The translations under genes were made by a program, and so were the position numbers. From Motilibacter deserti (GTDB lineage Bacteria > Actinomycetota > Actinomycetes > Motilibacterales > Motilibacteraceae): a stretch of DNA of 64,000 nt. The notes below the pieces were generated by a model. That model saw only the letters and a program-made list of their open reading frames with translations. It did not search any database and was not told where the DNA came from. The DNA is taken from assembly GCF_011250635.1 (NCBI RefSeq), contig NZ_JAANNP010000004.1, forward strand, positions 1 through 64,000, in the 5' to 3' direction. Below, one piece after another: positions 10,639 to 20,601 of this stretch (position 1 is its first letter; the number at the start of each line of letters is the position of its first letter).

Positions 10639-11013
10639 ATGAACACGCTGCGTCTTCTCCTCCTGGTCGTCCACATCCTCGGGCTCAGCGTGCTGATCGG
10701 GCCGTTCCTGTTCCAGGTGAGCCGCAAGGCGGGCTTCGACACCCGGCTGATGCTCGTCGGCGCGGCGACGCAGCTGGTGTCGGGCGTCGCGCTGGTGGGC
10801 GTCCGCCAGGCCGACGACCTCGAGGTGAACAACGCGAAGATCGCCGTCAAGCTCGTAGTCGCGCTGCTCGCCTTCGTCAGCGTCGTGCTCGCCGCCCGGA
10901 AGCAGCGCGCCGCCGATGCCGGTGCCGCCGACGCCAAGGCGCCGCTCCCGTTCTTCCACAGCGCAGGGGCGTTCGCGATCGCGAACGTTCTCGTCGCGGT
11001 GCTGTGGACGTGA
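10639..11013 (+). CDS. Small integral membrane protein, unknown function
   Basis: A 124-residue protein with four predicted membrane helices: residues about 3-27, 37-55, 69-87 and 106-123. A charged Lys/Arg/Ala loop lies between helices 3 and 4. I do not recognise a catalytic motif. The HILGLSVLIGPFLF start resembles small heme-less DUF-type membrane proteins of actinobacteria, but this is only a resemblance. It starts with ATG behind a TAGCCT -10 box and has no SD. It is followed by a convergent HNH gene. Confidence 0.75.
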   Translation: MNTLRLLLLVVHILGLSVLIGPFLFQVSRKAGFDTRLMLVGAATQLVSGVALVGVRQADDLEVNNAKIAVKLVVALLAFVSVVLAARKQRAADAGAADAKAPLPFFHSAGAFAIANVLVAVLWT

Positions 11014-11062
11014 TCGCGCAGGAGTGACGCCCGGGTGACCAAAACTCTCCGAGCCCACCACG

Positions 11063-12499
11063 TCAACTGTCCGGTTTCTCGTCGTGGGCCTGGCCCTGGT
11101 CCAGCCAAGACAGGGGTAGTCGGCTTCCGGGGTTGCGGTCGACCGAGTGCTGGCCGCGCAGCCATTGGTCGGCAGTGGGGTGGCGGAAGCGGAACAGGCC
11201 GGGGCGGTGCGGGTCGTGCTCGACCCGCCAGTGGTCGTGGTGGACGATGCGGTGGTGCCGACGGCACAACAGGATCAGATTGTCGAGGTCGGTCGGCCCG
11301 GAGTGTGACCAGAAGACGACGTGGTGGGCGTCGGTGAACGACGGCGGCCGGTCGCAGCCGGGGAAGATGCACCCGCCGTCACGCACGGTCAGCGCTCTGC
11401 GTTGGGCGACGCTGACCGTGCGGGCCGATTCCCCGAGCGCCAACGGCTGGCCGAGGCCGAGGAACCGGCCTTGCGCGTCCAGGTGCGCTCGCAGCTCCTG
11501 TGGATCGAGCGCGGCGGAATCGAGGGCGGCCACGTCGAGGGCGGCCCCGTCCCCGCCAGCGACAGGGGCGCTCATGGCAGGGCCGACGACGACGGGGGTG
11601 ACGGCCGCGTCGCAGCAGACCTGCCGCAGCTCCTCGCTTCCGAACGAGGCACCCCACAACGCGGTCAGCGCGCTCCCGGCCTGCGTGCGCGTCTCGGCGC
11701 GCAGGGTGTCGAGCGGCACGACGAGGGTGACGTGCGGCTTCTGCCCGCCGGACTCGGGCAGGGTGCCGGAGTCGGCGACCCGCTTCAGCGCGTCGAGCAG
11801 GGCGTCCATCATCCGCTGCCCGCCGGTCCGGTCGTCCGGGGTGCCGTCCGGCAGATGGGTGGGCTTGGCCAACGGCAGCAGCACCGAGCGCACCAGCTCG
11901 GCGTCCTCGTCCGCCATGACGGCGTCGAGGAACGTGAGCCCGTCCATCCCCGTCACGAGCGAGAGCCGGCGCTTGGACCAGCGCTCCACCTCGCGCCGGG
12001 CGGCGCCGTCGGGGTCGAGCGCCTCGTCCAGGCGCCGGAGCGCGACGGCCAGCTCGGCGGGCGGGGCGGCCTTGGCCAGCGGGAGCAGGGTGGGCTCGGC
12101 GGCGCGCAGATGCTCGACTCCGTGCTTGCGCAGCGCCTTGCCGAGCAGGTCCACGTGCCGCCAGGAGATCTCACCGGCGGCGAACGCCTCCGCCGTCTGC
12201 GGCAGGTCGCGCACGGTGCGGGCGGCGCGGACCGCGGCCGCGGCGTCGCCGGGCGAGAGGTTCGCCGTGCCGCGCAGCCACGCCGCGGTCGAGGTCGCCC
12301 CCGCCGCGCGGGCGGCGCCGGATCCGTCGAACACGGCCAGCGCGCGCGCCCGGGTTGCGGCCACCCGCTGCTCCTGCACGACCAAGGCGGCGGCGAACTC
12401 CCCCGCGTGCTCGGCCGGCAGGTCGGTGAGGTCGAGGGCGGACAGCGCGTCGATCGCCGCGGACAATGCCGCGAGCGCGTCGACCGTGCTGTTTCCCAT
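11063..12499 (-). CDS. DUF222 / HNH endonuclease-like protein (13E12 family), intact
   Basis: A 478-residue protein. An N-terminal helical DUF222 region fills about residues 20-330. A C-terminal HNH domain follows, with CIFPGCDRPPSFTDAHHVV supplying the Cys pair and His residues, then the TDLDNLILLCRRHHRIVH block. This is the family of the mycobacterial 13E12 repeats, which are often multicopy and of unclear function. The intact copy matters because a second copy at about 59 kb is cut exactly within the DNL-ILLC block. The ATG start follows a TAGGTT -10 box by 6 bases, with no SD. Confidence 0.9.
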   Translation of the reverse strand: MGNSTVDALAALSAAIDALSALDLTDLPAEHAGEFAAALVVQEQRVAATRARALAVFDGSGAARAAGATSTAAWLRGTANLSPGDAAAAVRAARTVRDLPQTAEAFAAGEISWRHVDLLGKALRKHGVEHLRAAEPTLLPLAKAAPPAELAVALRRLDEALDPDGAARREVERWSKRRLSLVTGMDGLTFLDAVMADEDAELVRSVLLPLAKPTHLPDGTPDDRTGGQRMMDALLDALKRVADSGTLPESGGQKPHVTLVVPLDTLRAETRTQAGSALTALWGASFGSEELRQVCCDAAVTPVVVGPAMSAPVAGGDGAALDVAALDSAALDPQELRAHLDAQGRFLGLGQPLALGESARTVSVAQRRALTVRDGGCIFPGCDRPPSFTDAHHVVFWSHSGPTDLDNLILLCRRHHRIVHHDHWRVEHDPHRPGLFRFRHPTADQWLRGQHSVDRNPGSRLPLSWLDQGQAHDEKPDS

Positions 12500-12511
12500 G
12501 CCGACAACCTA
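12500..12511 (-). promoter_or_regulatory. -10 box of a leaderless promoter (DUF222/HNH gene)
   Basis: TAGGTT on the minus strand (12511 to 12506) ends 6 bases before the ATG at 12499; no SD sequence. Confidence 0.45.
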
Positions 12512-13294
12512 GCCGCCACCACCGACAGAACTAGCCCGAAAACCGGGGTATCGGCGAAGCTCTCTTCTCACTCATAAGTTGTGAAGTCTAGTTCAGGAGA
12601 TGACGTCGAGTGGCTGGCTGTGGCTGCGCTGTTGCGGGTCGCTATCACGGCACCAGTCCTGCATTGTGTGAGCGGCTCGAAACTGTGGATCAACCGACTT
12701 CAGCTTCTAGCTGTGGACAAGTGGGGCGTGGCCCGGTCCGCTTCAGCCCGGTCGTCGCGCAACCACCGGCCAGAGCCGGTCACCAGCGGGTCTCATCGAG
12801 AGGTCGTCGGTGGGCGGAGCGAGTTCGGTGGCCCGGGTTCCGAACCCCTTGTTACGTTCACGACTCACGCGATCGATGGATAGGAGTGGTGGTGGGTCAA
12901 CCGCTTGTCGGCGAGACGGTCATCCTCATCGAGGGTGCCACGCCCCCTTATCCGTTCGATCGAGCTTGCACACCGCAGGGCGCTCCCGGCGTTGTCAGGA
13001 GAATCCACGACGGGGGAAGGCGCAGCACGCCGAAAAGGAGTGATTGCCTGCACGCCCACGCCAGTGAGCGTGCCCTGGAGGCGACGAGGGGCTGGGAACC
13101 GCGGGGCTTCACCGCTGAGCCGGCCGCCTCGATTTCGCTCAACCTGGTCGCCGATGATGCCGTCATCGACGAAGGCGTGACCACTCGCTGCCGTTGCCGG
13201 ACCCGTCGCAGCCCCCGAGGGCGCGGTCAAGGCATCGCCCTCCCACCCTTTGCAGCGCTAGCCTGCGCTCCCCACCCCGGTCGGAGGAGGAGCT
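12512..13294. other. 780-base stretch without a recognisable gene
   Basis: Open frames exist on both strands but none has a credible start, SD sequence, codon bias or recognisable family. The GC content looks somewhat lower than in the flanking genes, which may mark an old insertion or a decayed gene. I see no tRNA or other RNA gene. A segment near 12833-12850 (GGCCCGGGTTCCGAACCCC) has a T-arm-like look but no matching cloverleaf. Confidence 0.5.
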
Positions 13295-13699
13295 GTGGCC
13301 TCGCGTCTCAACCCCTACATCAGCTTCGACGGCAACGCCCGCGAGGCGCTGGAGTACTACCAGCAGACCTTCGGCGGTGACCTCGCCGTCAGCACCTTCG
13401 GTGAGTTCGACCAGGACTCCCCGATCCCCGACAAGGTCATGCACGGGATGCTCGAGGCGCCCAACGGGTTCACGCTGATGGCTGCGGACAACCCGCCCGG
13501 GATCGACGTCACGCCCGGCACCAACATCACCGTCAGCCTCAGCGGCGACGACGCGCAGAGCCTGCGGTCGTACTGGGATCGGCTGTCCGACGGCGGCACG
13601 GTGACGGTCCCGCTCGAGAAGCAGATGTGGGGCGACGAGTTCGGCGCCTGCGTCGACCGCTTCGGCATCCCCTGGATGGTCAACATCTCCGGCGGCTGA
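13295..13699 (+). CDS. VOC / PhnB-like (glyoxalase fold) protein
   Basis: A 134-residue protein of the vicinal oxygen chelate superfamily, PhnB subtype. The start LNPYISFDGNAREALEYYQQTFGG is the standard first beta-alpha unit, and the end WGDEFGACVDRFGIPWMVNI is the standard last unit. Members of this subtype often lack full metal ligands and are of unknown function, so no reaction is assigned. The GTG start has a clear GGAGGAGGAG site 3-5 bases upstream. It stands alone. Confidence 0.9.
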   Translation: MASRLNPYISFDGNAREALEYYQQTFGGDLAVSTFGEFDQDSPIPDKVMHGMLEAPNGFTLMAADNPPGIDVTPGTNITVSLSGDDAQSLRSYWDRLSDGGTVTVPLEKQMWGDEFGACVDRFGIPWMVNISGG

Positions 13700-13714
13700 C
13701 CCACCGCCCCGACT

Positions 13715-13757
13715 GGGGCGCGGCTGGGCGGGTCGGGACGGGGCGCGGCTGGGCGGG
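13715..13757 (+). repeat. Two-copy 25-bp direct repeat
   Basis: The 18-base block GGGGCGCGGCTGGGCGGG occurs at 13715 and 13740, a 25-base period, just after the stop of the VOC gene and before the SARP promoter. Confidence 0.6.
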
Positions 13758-13810
13758 ACAGGGCGGGGCAGGCCCGGACGAAAGCGGTGGCCACGGAGCG
13801 CCCACGCACC

Positions 13811-13822
13811 TACGCTCCGTCC
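13811..13822 (+). promoter_or_regulatory. -10 box of a leaderless promoter (SARP gene)
   Basis: TACGCT at 13811-13816 ends 6 bases before the ATG at 13823; no SD sequence. Confidence 0.5.
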
Positions 13823-16774
13823 ATGGAGCTCCAGGTCCTCGGACCGCTCCGCATCGTCGACGGGGGACGTGCCCTCCCGGTCGGCGGTCCGCGCCCCCGA
13901 GACCTGCTCGCGTTCCTGTCCATCCGGCGGGGCGAGTTCGTGCCTGCGTCTCGGCTCGTCGACGTCGTCTGGGGGGCGTCGGCCGGTCCCGGCGTGCTGC
14001 ACACCGCGGTCTCGCGGCTGCGCAAGACACTGGGGCCGGGCTGCCTCGTCCGCTCGGAGACGGGCTACTCGCTCGGCCCGGACGTCCACCTCGACTGCGA
14101 GCGCTTCGCCCGGTTGACCGCCGAGGGTGCCGCGGCCCGGACGGCGGGACGGCCCGACGTCGCAGCCGAACGGATCTCCGCCGCCCTGGACCTGTGGCGC
14201 GGTGAGGCCTACCTCGACGTGCCCGACGAGATCGCGGGCGCGGAGCGCCTCCGGCTCGACGAGGCCCGGACGTCCGCTCTCGAGGAGCGCATCGCTGCCG
14301 ACATCGACCGGCTCCGGCACGCCGAGGTGGTGGGGGAGCTGCGCACGCTGCTCGCCGAGCACCCGTTGCGCGAGCGCCTGCACGCGCTGCTCATCACGGC
14401 GCTCTACCGGAGCGGTCGGCAGGCCGACGCGCTCAACGCCTACCGCGAGCTGCGGCTGCTGCTCGGCGAGGAGCTCGGCCTGGACCCGTCGCCGGAGCTG
14501 GTGGACCTGCAGCAGCGGGTGCTGGCCCAGGACGAGTCCCTCGCCGCTCCCGCCCCGACCGGGTTCCGTACGCGGGTGCCGCACGCGCTCACCGCCACCC
14601 GGGGGCGGGAGGCCGACCTCGCGGCGGTCGCCGAGCTGATGGCGACGTACCGGCTGGTCACCGTCACCGGCCCCGGAGGCGTCGGGAAGACGCGCATGCT
14701 GCTCGAAGTGGGCGCGGCGGCGGAGGCGCGCGGGGAGCAGGTCGTCTACGTCGACCTCTCGGGGGCGACCGTCGAGGACGTGCCGGACGCGATAGCCCGC
14801 GCCCTGGAGGTCCCGCAGATTTACGACGACCCGGAGGAGGCGCTCGCCGAGCGCATCGGCCGGGCGCCGTTGCGGCTGCTCGTCGACAACGTCGAGCACG
14901 TCCTGGGGTCGGCCGGCCTGCTCGCCGCACTGCTCCGGCGCTGCCACCGGCTGCTCGTGGTCGCCGGCTCGCGGCAGCGGCTCAGGGTGATGGGCGAAGC
15001 CGAGTACGCCCTCGCGCCGCTCGAGGTGCCCGCGCCGGGCTCGGCCGCGCACGAGGTGCTGCGGTCGCCGGCGGTGGTCCTGCTGCTCGACCGGCTCGCC
15101 GACTCCGACCCGACGTTCCGGACGACGGGCGGCACGGCAGGCACCGGAGGCGCGCCGGGACGGGCCCGCGAGGCGGCCGCGGCAGCGCTCGCCGAGGTGT
15201 GCCGGCGGCTGGACGGGCTGCCGCTCGCCCTCGAGCTCGTAGCGGCCCAGGGGCGCATGCTCTCGCCCGCACAGCTGCTCGCCCGGCTCGAGGACCCGCT
15301 CGAGCTACGGGACCCGACGTCGGTGGACCGGCCGGACCGGCACCGCAGCCTGGCCGAGACCATCGCCTGGAGCGTCTCGTTGCTTGCACCGGGCGACCGG
15401 GCCGTCCTGGCAAGAGCGAGCGTCTTCGCCGGCGGTGCCGACCTCGAGGCGGCTGCCGCCGTGTGCGCCCCCGGCCTGGCGCGCGAGGCCGCGGAGGCCG
15501 TCCTGCTGCGCCTGGTCGACCGCAGCCTGCTGCGCATCGAGCGGACTGCGGACGGGGAGGCCAGGCTGCGCATGTTCGAGACCATCCGGGCGTATGCCCG
15601 CGGGCTCCTCGACGCCTCCGGCCGCGGGGACGCCGAGCACTGCCACCGTCAGCACTATGCCGCGCGGTGGTCGGCGCAGGAGTGGGTCGACGACGAGCTG
15701 CTGACGTCGGTGCGGAAGGACTACGACAACGCGCTCGCCGGGCTGCGCAGCGCGCTCACCGCCGCGGGGCCGGCGCCCGAGGCGTACCCCCTGGCGGTGG
15801 CGCTCGGCCTCTACTGGCTGTGGAGCGAGGCGGTCCACACCGGCTTGGCCGTGCTCGAGGAGGTTCTGCACCGCTCGCACGACGCCGAGGGGCTCGAGGT
15901 CGCGAAGGTACGCGTCATCCAGGCTGCGCTGCTTCGCCTGCGCGGCCGGGCCGACGCTGCGCGCGCCACGACCGACCAGGCGCTGCCCGCCCTGCGCGCC
16001 AGCGGTGACCCGGCCTGGCTGACCAACGCGTACGCCGTCCTGATGTGCCTCGACCATGACGCCGGCCGCTTCGCCGCCGCGGTGCGCTGGGGGCGCCTCG
16101 CTGCCGACGAGGCGGCGCAGTGCGGTGACGAGCGGTTCGCCGACGCGCTCGCGAACCTCTCGGTCGCCGCCGCCGCCGCAGGGCTGCCCGAGGCCGTGGA
16201 CTGGGCGGAGCACGCCATCGCCCTCGCCCAGCGCAGCGCGTCGACGTCCGTCCGGCTGCCGCCGCTGTGCAACGCCTGCATCGCTCTCGTGGAGTCGGGT
16301 CGGGCGGCCCGCGGGCGCGAGGTGCTCGAGCGCGAGGCGCGCAACGACGAGCTGCGGCGGTTCGCCGTCGTGCCCCAGGTCTTCGCGATCAACCTGGGCT
16401 GGGCTGCCGTCGCGGAGCAGGACTGGGAGGAGGCGCTGGGCTGCTTCGACACGTTCCTGAGCGGCCCGGAGGCCGACGAGCAGGCGCTGTGGACGGTCGA
16501 GGCCCTGTGCGGGGAAGCCTGCGCTCTCGCCGGCCTGTCGCGCATGGAGCCGGCGGCGCTGCTGCTCGCCGGAGCCGTGCGCCTCGCGGGCGACATCGGC
16601 GCCCGGCACACGCCGTGGCGCGCCGCGCGGATCGACGAGGCGGTGCGCCGCTGTGCCGGAGCCGGCGAGGCGTGGGCCCGCGGCGAGCGGCTGGCCGTAG
16701 CCGAGCTGGTGACCCTGGCGCGCTCGTTCGCCGACCACGTCAGGATGCCCGTGCAGGGCCGGGCACGAGGCTGA
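13823..16774 (+). CDS. SARP/AfsR-type transcriptional regulator with STAND ATPase
   Basis: A 983-residue regulator. Residues 1-90 are an OmpR-like winged helix (starts MELQVLGPLRIVDGG; LHTAVSRLRKTLG is the recognition region). Residues 95-240 are the bacterial transcriptional activation domain with RLDEARTSALEERI and the YRELRLLLGEELGLDPSPEL end. An NB-ARC/STAND ATPase follows, with Walker A VTGPGGVGKTRMLL near residue 283 and LRLLVDNVEHVL as Walker B. The C-terminal half is a helical TPR-like region. AfsR-type proteins activate secondary-metabolite or stress genes, but no biosynthetic cluster is next to it here. The ATG follows a TACGCT -10 box by 6 bases. An upstream GTG at 13787 in the same frame is less likely. 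Confidence 0.92.
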   Translation: MELQVLGPLRIVDGGRALPVGGPRPRDLLAFLSIRRGEFVPASRLVDVVWGASAGPGVLHTAVSRLRKTLGPGCLVRSETGYSLGPDVHLDCERFARLTAEGAAARTAGRPDVAAERISAALDLWRGEAYLDVPDEIAGAERLRLDEARTSALEERIAADIDRLRHAEVVGELRTLLAEHPLRERLHALLITALYRSGRQADALNAYRELRLLLGEELGLDPSPELVDLQQRVLAQDESLAAPAPTGFRTRVPHALTATRGREADLAAVAELMATYRLVTVTGPGGVGKTRMLLEVGAAAEARGEQVVYVDLSGATVEDVPDAIARALEVPQIYDDPEEALAERIGRAPLRLLVDNVEHVLGSAGLLAALLRRCHRLLVVAGSRQRLRVMGEAEYALAPLEVPAPGSAAHEVLRSPAVVLLLDRLADSDPTFRTTGGTAGTGGAPGRAREAAAAALAEVCRRLDGLPLALELVAAQGRMLSPAQLLARLEDPLELRDPTSVDRPDRHRSLAETIAWSVSLLAPGDRAVLARASVFAGGADLEAAAAVCAPGLAREAAEAVLLRLVDRSLLRIERTADGEARLRMFETIRAYARGLLDASGRGDAEHCHRQHYAARWSAQEWVDDELLTSVRKDYDNALAGLRSALTAAGPAPEAYPLAVALGLYWLWSEAVHTGLAVLEEVLHRSHDAEGLEVAKVRVIQAALLRLRGRADAARATTDQALPALRASGDPAWLTNAYAVLMCLDHDAGRFAAAVRWGRLAADEAAQCGDERFADALANLSVAAAAAGLPEAVDWAEHAIALAQRSASTSVRLPPLCNACIALVESGRAARGREVLEREARNDELRRFAVVPQVFAINLGWAAVAEQDWEEALGCFDTFLSGPEADEQALWTVEALCGEACALAGLSRMEPAALLLAGAVRLAGDIGARHTPWRAARIDEAVRRCAGAGEAWARGERLAVAELVTLARSFADHVRMPVQGRARG

Positions 16775-16899
16775 ACGGCGCTTCGGCGAACCGGAATGCG
16801 CAAAACGCGCTGACGTCACCCGCAGCCACACTGCTCGACGTCCACCCGGCTCATCGAGCACCACCGGTCCCAGGCAGCGGCCCGAGCGCCGGCGGAGGC

Positions 16900-19800
16900 T
16901 CAGCCGGCCGTGCACACCGCCAGCGCGAGGTCGAAGGCTCTGGCCGCCGAGAGCGTGCTCCCGGCCGCGCACGCGTCGTCGGCCCGGTCCCCGAGGTCCC
17001 GCCGCGCGGGCGCGAGCGCCTCCTCCAGCTGGGACTGCTGAGCGGGGGAGCGGGGGCTTCCGATCTCGTGGCGCAGGCGCTCGGCGGCCGACATCAGCTG
17101 CAGCGCCTCGGCCGGCATCCCGACGTGGCCCGCGAGGACCGCGACGTCCTCGTAGAGGATGCTGAGCGCCCACTTGTCGTCGTACGCGCGATAGCAGCGC
17201 AGGCTCTCGGCGTAGTGGTGCCTCGCCGCGGCGAACTCCGCCAGCCCGCGGTTCGCGTTGCCGAGGTTGTTGTGGGCGATGGCGACCATCCACAGGTCGC
17301 CGACCTCGACGTTGATCCGCATCGACTCCTCGAAGTGGGAGCGCGCGGTGGCGCAGTCGGCCTCCAGCAGGGCGATCATGCCGAGGTTGTTCTGCGACAC
17401 CCCGATCGCCCACCGGTCCCCGATCTCCGTACGCAGGGCGAGCGCCTGCTCGTTGAGCGAGCGGGCGCGCGCGTAGTCCCCGGCGTACTCCGCGATCACG
17501 CCGAGGTTGCTGAGCAGCGAGGCCATGCTCGCCTTGTCCCCGAGCCGCCGGCGGATCTCCAGGCTCTGCTCGTAGGACGCGTTCGCCTCGGGATAGTTGC
17601 CCCGCTGGGCAGCGAGCGTGCCGCGCTGGTGCAGCACCTGTCCTGTCCCGCCCGCGTGACCCAGGGCCGAGAACGCGATACCGGCCAGCTCGAGGCCGTC
17701 GGCCGCCTCGTCGTAGCGGCCCTGCTTGCGGGCGACCTCGGCGAGCGCCGTCAACGCCCACGCCACCGTGAGCCGGTCCTCGTGACGCTCCGCGAGGTCG
17801 AACGCCTCGCGGTAGACCGCCTCGGCCTCGGTCCAGCTGCCGGTCAGCTCCAGGACCTTGCCCAGCTTGAGCAGGGCCTCGGGACGCTCCCGCTCGCCCA
17901 GCAGCGGGGCGAGCCGCTCGAAGTAGTCGATGGCCGCCGCGTTGGCGTAGGCCGCCCGGGCGGCCTCCCCGGCCCGGGCGAGGTACTCGCGCTTCTTGTC
18001 GTCGTTCCCGCTGCGCCAGTAGTGGTGGGCGAGCAGGTCGAGCCGGTGCGGGGCGCCCGATGCAGCCTCGATGTGCCGGGCGACCTGCTCGTGCAGGACG
18101 GCGCGGACGGCGTACGGGATGCTCTCGTAGGCGACCTCGCGGGTCACGACGTGCTTGAACAGGTACGACGAGACGTCCGCGTCCGGGTCCGGCAGCACCA
18201 GGTCGTTCGCCGTGAGCGCGTCGAGGCTGTGGCGCAGGCCCTCCTCGGCGAGCTCGGGATAGGCGCCCTGCAGAGTGCGAGTGGAGAAGGCGCGCCCGAC
18301 GACGCTCGCGACCTTCAGCGTGCGCCGCGGGTCCTCGCTCAGCGTGTCGATGCGGCTGAGGACCAGGCTGTGCAGGCTCTCCGGCAGGTCCAGCTGCGCG
18401 ATCGCGGCCTCGTCGTCGGGTGCCACGCCACGGCTGCGCAGATAGCTCAGCAGCTCCTCGACGTAGAACGGGTTGCCCTCCGAGCGCTCGGCCACGAGGC
18501 TCTCCAGGGCGGGTGAGGGCTCGCGCACGCCGAACAGCTGCTCGAGCTTGGCGGCGATCAGCCGGCTCGTCGCGTCGCCACCGAGCTCGCCGAGCGCCAG
18601 CTCCGTCACGTGCGCGGCCCCCCCCAGGCCCAGGGCGGAGGCGGTGCCCTCCTCGGGCCGGTAGGCCAGGACCAGGAGCACGCGCAGGGACGCGATCGCC
18701 GACACGACCACGTCGAGCAGGTCCCGCGAGAGCGGGTCGAGCCGGTGGCAGTCCTCGAGCACCAGCACCAGCGGCTCGTCCGCGGCGCGCCGCGCGAGGT
18801 ACTGCGCCAGCAGGGCCTCGAGCGAGGCCTTGCGCAGCTTGCCCTCGAAGGCGCGGGTGAGGTCGTTGTCCGGGAACGAGGTGCCGAGGACCGGCCCGAG
18901 CAGCGGGATGCGCGGGACGAGCCCGGGGTTGCTGAGCTTGAAGTGCCACTCGAGAGCCAGCAGCTGGTCCGGCGGCGAGGCCTCGCGGTCGACCCGGAGC
19001 AGGTCCAGCCAGACGTCCTGCCACGCGGCGTAGCTCGTGCTCGTCCCGAACGCCTGCGCCTCGCCCACACAGGCCGTGACGCCCTCGGACCGGGCCTGCT
19101 CGACGAGCTCGGCGACCAGCCGCGACTTGCCCATGCCGGCCTCGGCGGCGATCGCGACGACCTGCCCCTCGCCCGTCAGCGCCCGGTGCAGCCGGGAACG
19201 CAGCACCTCGAGCTCACGCTCCCGGCCGACGATCGGCAGCCCGTGGCGGCGGCCGCCGACGGAGGGGCGGCGGCGCTCCCCGGCGAGCCGGCGCACGGCG
19301 ACCGGCACCACCTTGCCCTTCACCGGCAGGTCGGGCAGCGCGCTCCAGGCGTAGCCCTCGCCGGCCCTCCGCGCGACCTGGGCCGAGGCGTAGACCTGCC
19401 CGGGCGGCGCCGCCGACATCAGCCGGGCCGCGAGGTTCACCGCGTCGCCGAGGCAGCAGAACGTCCGCCGGCTGCTGTGGCCGTAGGTCCCGCTGCGCAG
19501 CCTGCCCTGCGCGACACCGATGGAGATCCCGGTGGCGGCCGTGGTGCCCTCCAGGTCACGCAGCTCCAGGGCGGCCGCGCAGGCCCGCGCCGCGTCGTCC
19601 TCATGGGCGATGGGGGAGCCGAAGACGGCGTAGAGGTAGGCGCCCTTGTCCCCGAGCGTCAGCTGAAGGGCACTGCCGCCGAAGCGGTTGATCACCCGCT
19701 GGGCGCGGACGATGAACTCGTCCAGGTCGGCCGGCGCCGTGGGGGAGTTGTCGTAGTCGATCCCGCCGAAGCGCAGGAAGAGCGGGATGGCCGGACGGAT

Positions 19801-20601
19801 CTCGGCGAGGAACTCGCCCCGCCCGGCGCGCATCCGCTCGTACACCGGCGGCAGGAGCCACTGGCGGACGACGTCGTCGGGCAGCGGCGCGTGCTTCGTG
19901 CGCAGCGGCGCAGGCTGCACCTCGACGAGCACCTCGTGGAGGGCGGCCGCCCACCGCCCGGAGGGCAGGTCACGCCGGTCCCCGGCGCGGACCCTGTCGC
20001 CCAGCGACGTGAGCGCGGAGGAGTCGAGGACGACCTCACCACGCTCGGCGGCCTTCTCGACCCCCGCGAGGTGGTCCATGAGCGAGCCGGCCAGCACGTC
20101 GAGCAGTTGGATGCCGGGGTCGCCGACGACGAACCGCCGGGCGGGACCGACGGCCAGTGCGACCTTCATGGCGAGGCGAACGTGCATGCCGGATGGGGTG
20201 GCCACGAGGCCGACCTCGGCTAGCGCGGACTGCATCGCGAGCGCGCAGGCCGCGCCGAGCAGCCCGTCGTCCCCGTTGAGCCAGCAGGTGACGGCGTCGC
20301 CGCTGAAGTAGATGACGCTGCCGCCGAAGCGGTGCAGCTCTCCCAGGAGCCGGTCGAACACCCGCCCCAGCGTCGCGGCGAGCTCCTCGGCCCCGCGCTG
20401 CGGGCCGAGGTCCTCGACCAGCGCCTCGGTCAGCCGGGTGAAGCCGGAGATGTCGGCGAACAACGCTGTGCCGAAGACTCTTTCGGGCATCGGCATCCCG
20501 GCAGCCAGCGCCGCCCGTCGGTCGCCGGGGATGTAGGCCTCGGGGTTGTCGTAGCCGCCCGGTGAGGCTGCGGCACCCGGCTCGAGCGCAAGGCCCGGCA
20601 C
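16900..20601 (-). CDS. Double class III cyclase-domain / AAA ATPase / TPR signalling protein
   Basis: A 1233-residue multidomain protein. A first cyclase homology domain spans about residues 40-190, with TALFADISGFTRLTE and FSGDAVTCWLNG carrying the two metal-binding Asp. A second, more degenerate unit (about 270-420) ends in FCCLGDAVNLAARLMS. An AAA/STAND ATPase follows, with Walker A AAEAGMGKSRLV near residue 487 and LVLEDCHRLDPLS. About 300 residues of TPR helices complete it. The tandem arrangement resembles eukaryotic-type adenylate cyclases, and cyclic AMP production is possible but not proven. The frame is open far upstream into a divergent gene. A GGGAGG site followed 4 bases later by GTG sets the start at 20601. 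It converges on the SARP gene. Confidence 0.88.
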   Translation of the reverse strand: MPGLALEPGAAASPGGYDNPEAYIPGDRRAALAAGMPMPERVFGTALFADISGFTRLTEALVEDLGPQRGAEELAATLGRVFDRLLGELHRFGGSVIYFSGDAVTCWLNGDDGLLGAACALAMQSALAEVGLVATPSGMHVRLAMKVALAVGPARRFVVGDPGIQLLDVLAGSLMDHLAGVEKAAERGEVVLDSSALTSLGDRVRAGDRRDLPSGRWAAALHEVLVEVQPAPLRTKHAPLPDDVVRQWLLPPVYERMRAGRGEFLAEIRPAIPLFLRFGGIDYDNSPTAPADLDEFIVRAQRVINRFGGSALQLTLGDKGAYLYAVFGSPIAHEDDAARACAAALELRDLEGTTAATGISIGVAQGRLRSGTYGHSSRRTFCCLGDAVNLAARLMSAAPPGQVYASAQVARRAGEGYAWSALPDLPVKGKVVPVAVRRLAGERRRPSVGGRRHGLPIVGRERELEVLRSRLHRALTGEGQVVAIAAEAGMGKSRLVAELVEQARSEGVTACVGEAQAFGTSTSYAAWQDVWLDLLRVDREASPPDQLLALEWHFKLSNPGLVPRIPLLGPVLGTSFPDNDLTRAFEGKLRKASLEALLAQYLARRAADEPLVLVLEDCHRLDPLSRDLLDVVVSAIASLRVLLVLAYRPEEGTASALGLGGAAHVTELALGELGGDATSRLIAAKLEQLFGVREPSPALESLVAERSEGNPFYVEELLSYLRSRGVAPDDEAAIAQLDLPESLHSLVLSRIDTLSEDPRRTLKVASVVGRAFSTRTLQGAYPELAEEGLRHSLDALTANDLVLPDPDADVSSYLFKHVVTREVAYESIPYAVRAVLHEQVARHIEAASGAPHRLDLLAHHYWRSGNDDKKREYLARAGEAARAAYANAAAIDYFERLAPLLGERERPEALLKLGKVLELTGSWTEAEAVYREAFDLAERHEDRLTVAWALTALAEVARKQGRYDEAADGLELAGIAFSALGHAGGTGQVLHQRGTLAAQRGNYPEANASYEQSLEIRRRLGDKASMASLLSNLGVIAEYAGDYARARSLNEQALALRTEIGDRWAIGVSQNNLGMIALLEADCATARSHFEESMRINVEVGDLWMVAIAHNNLGNANRGLAEFAAARHHYAESLRCYRAYDDKWALSILYEDVAVLAGHVGMPAEALQLMSAAERLRHEIGSPRSPAQQSQLEEALAPARRDLGDRADDACAAGSTLSAARAFDLALAVCTAG

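Noticed and set aside
12825-12865. T-arm-like sequence near 12835-12850 that could be part of a tRNA
   Set aside because: No acceptor, D or anticodon arms of matching length can be drawn around it, and the T loop lacks TTCRA.
12865-13230. 121-residue open frame on the minus strand in the gene-free region
   Set aside because: It has no ribosome site and no family likeness, and its composition is irregular, so it is taken as chance.
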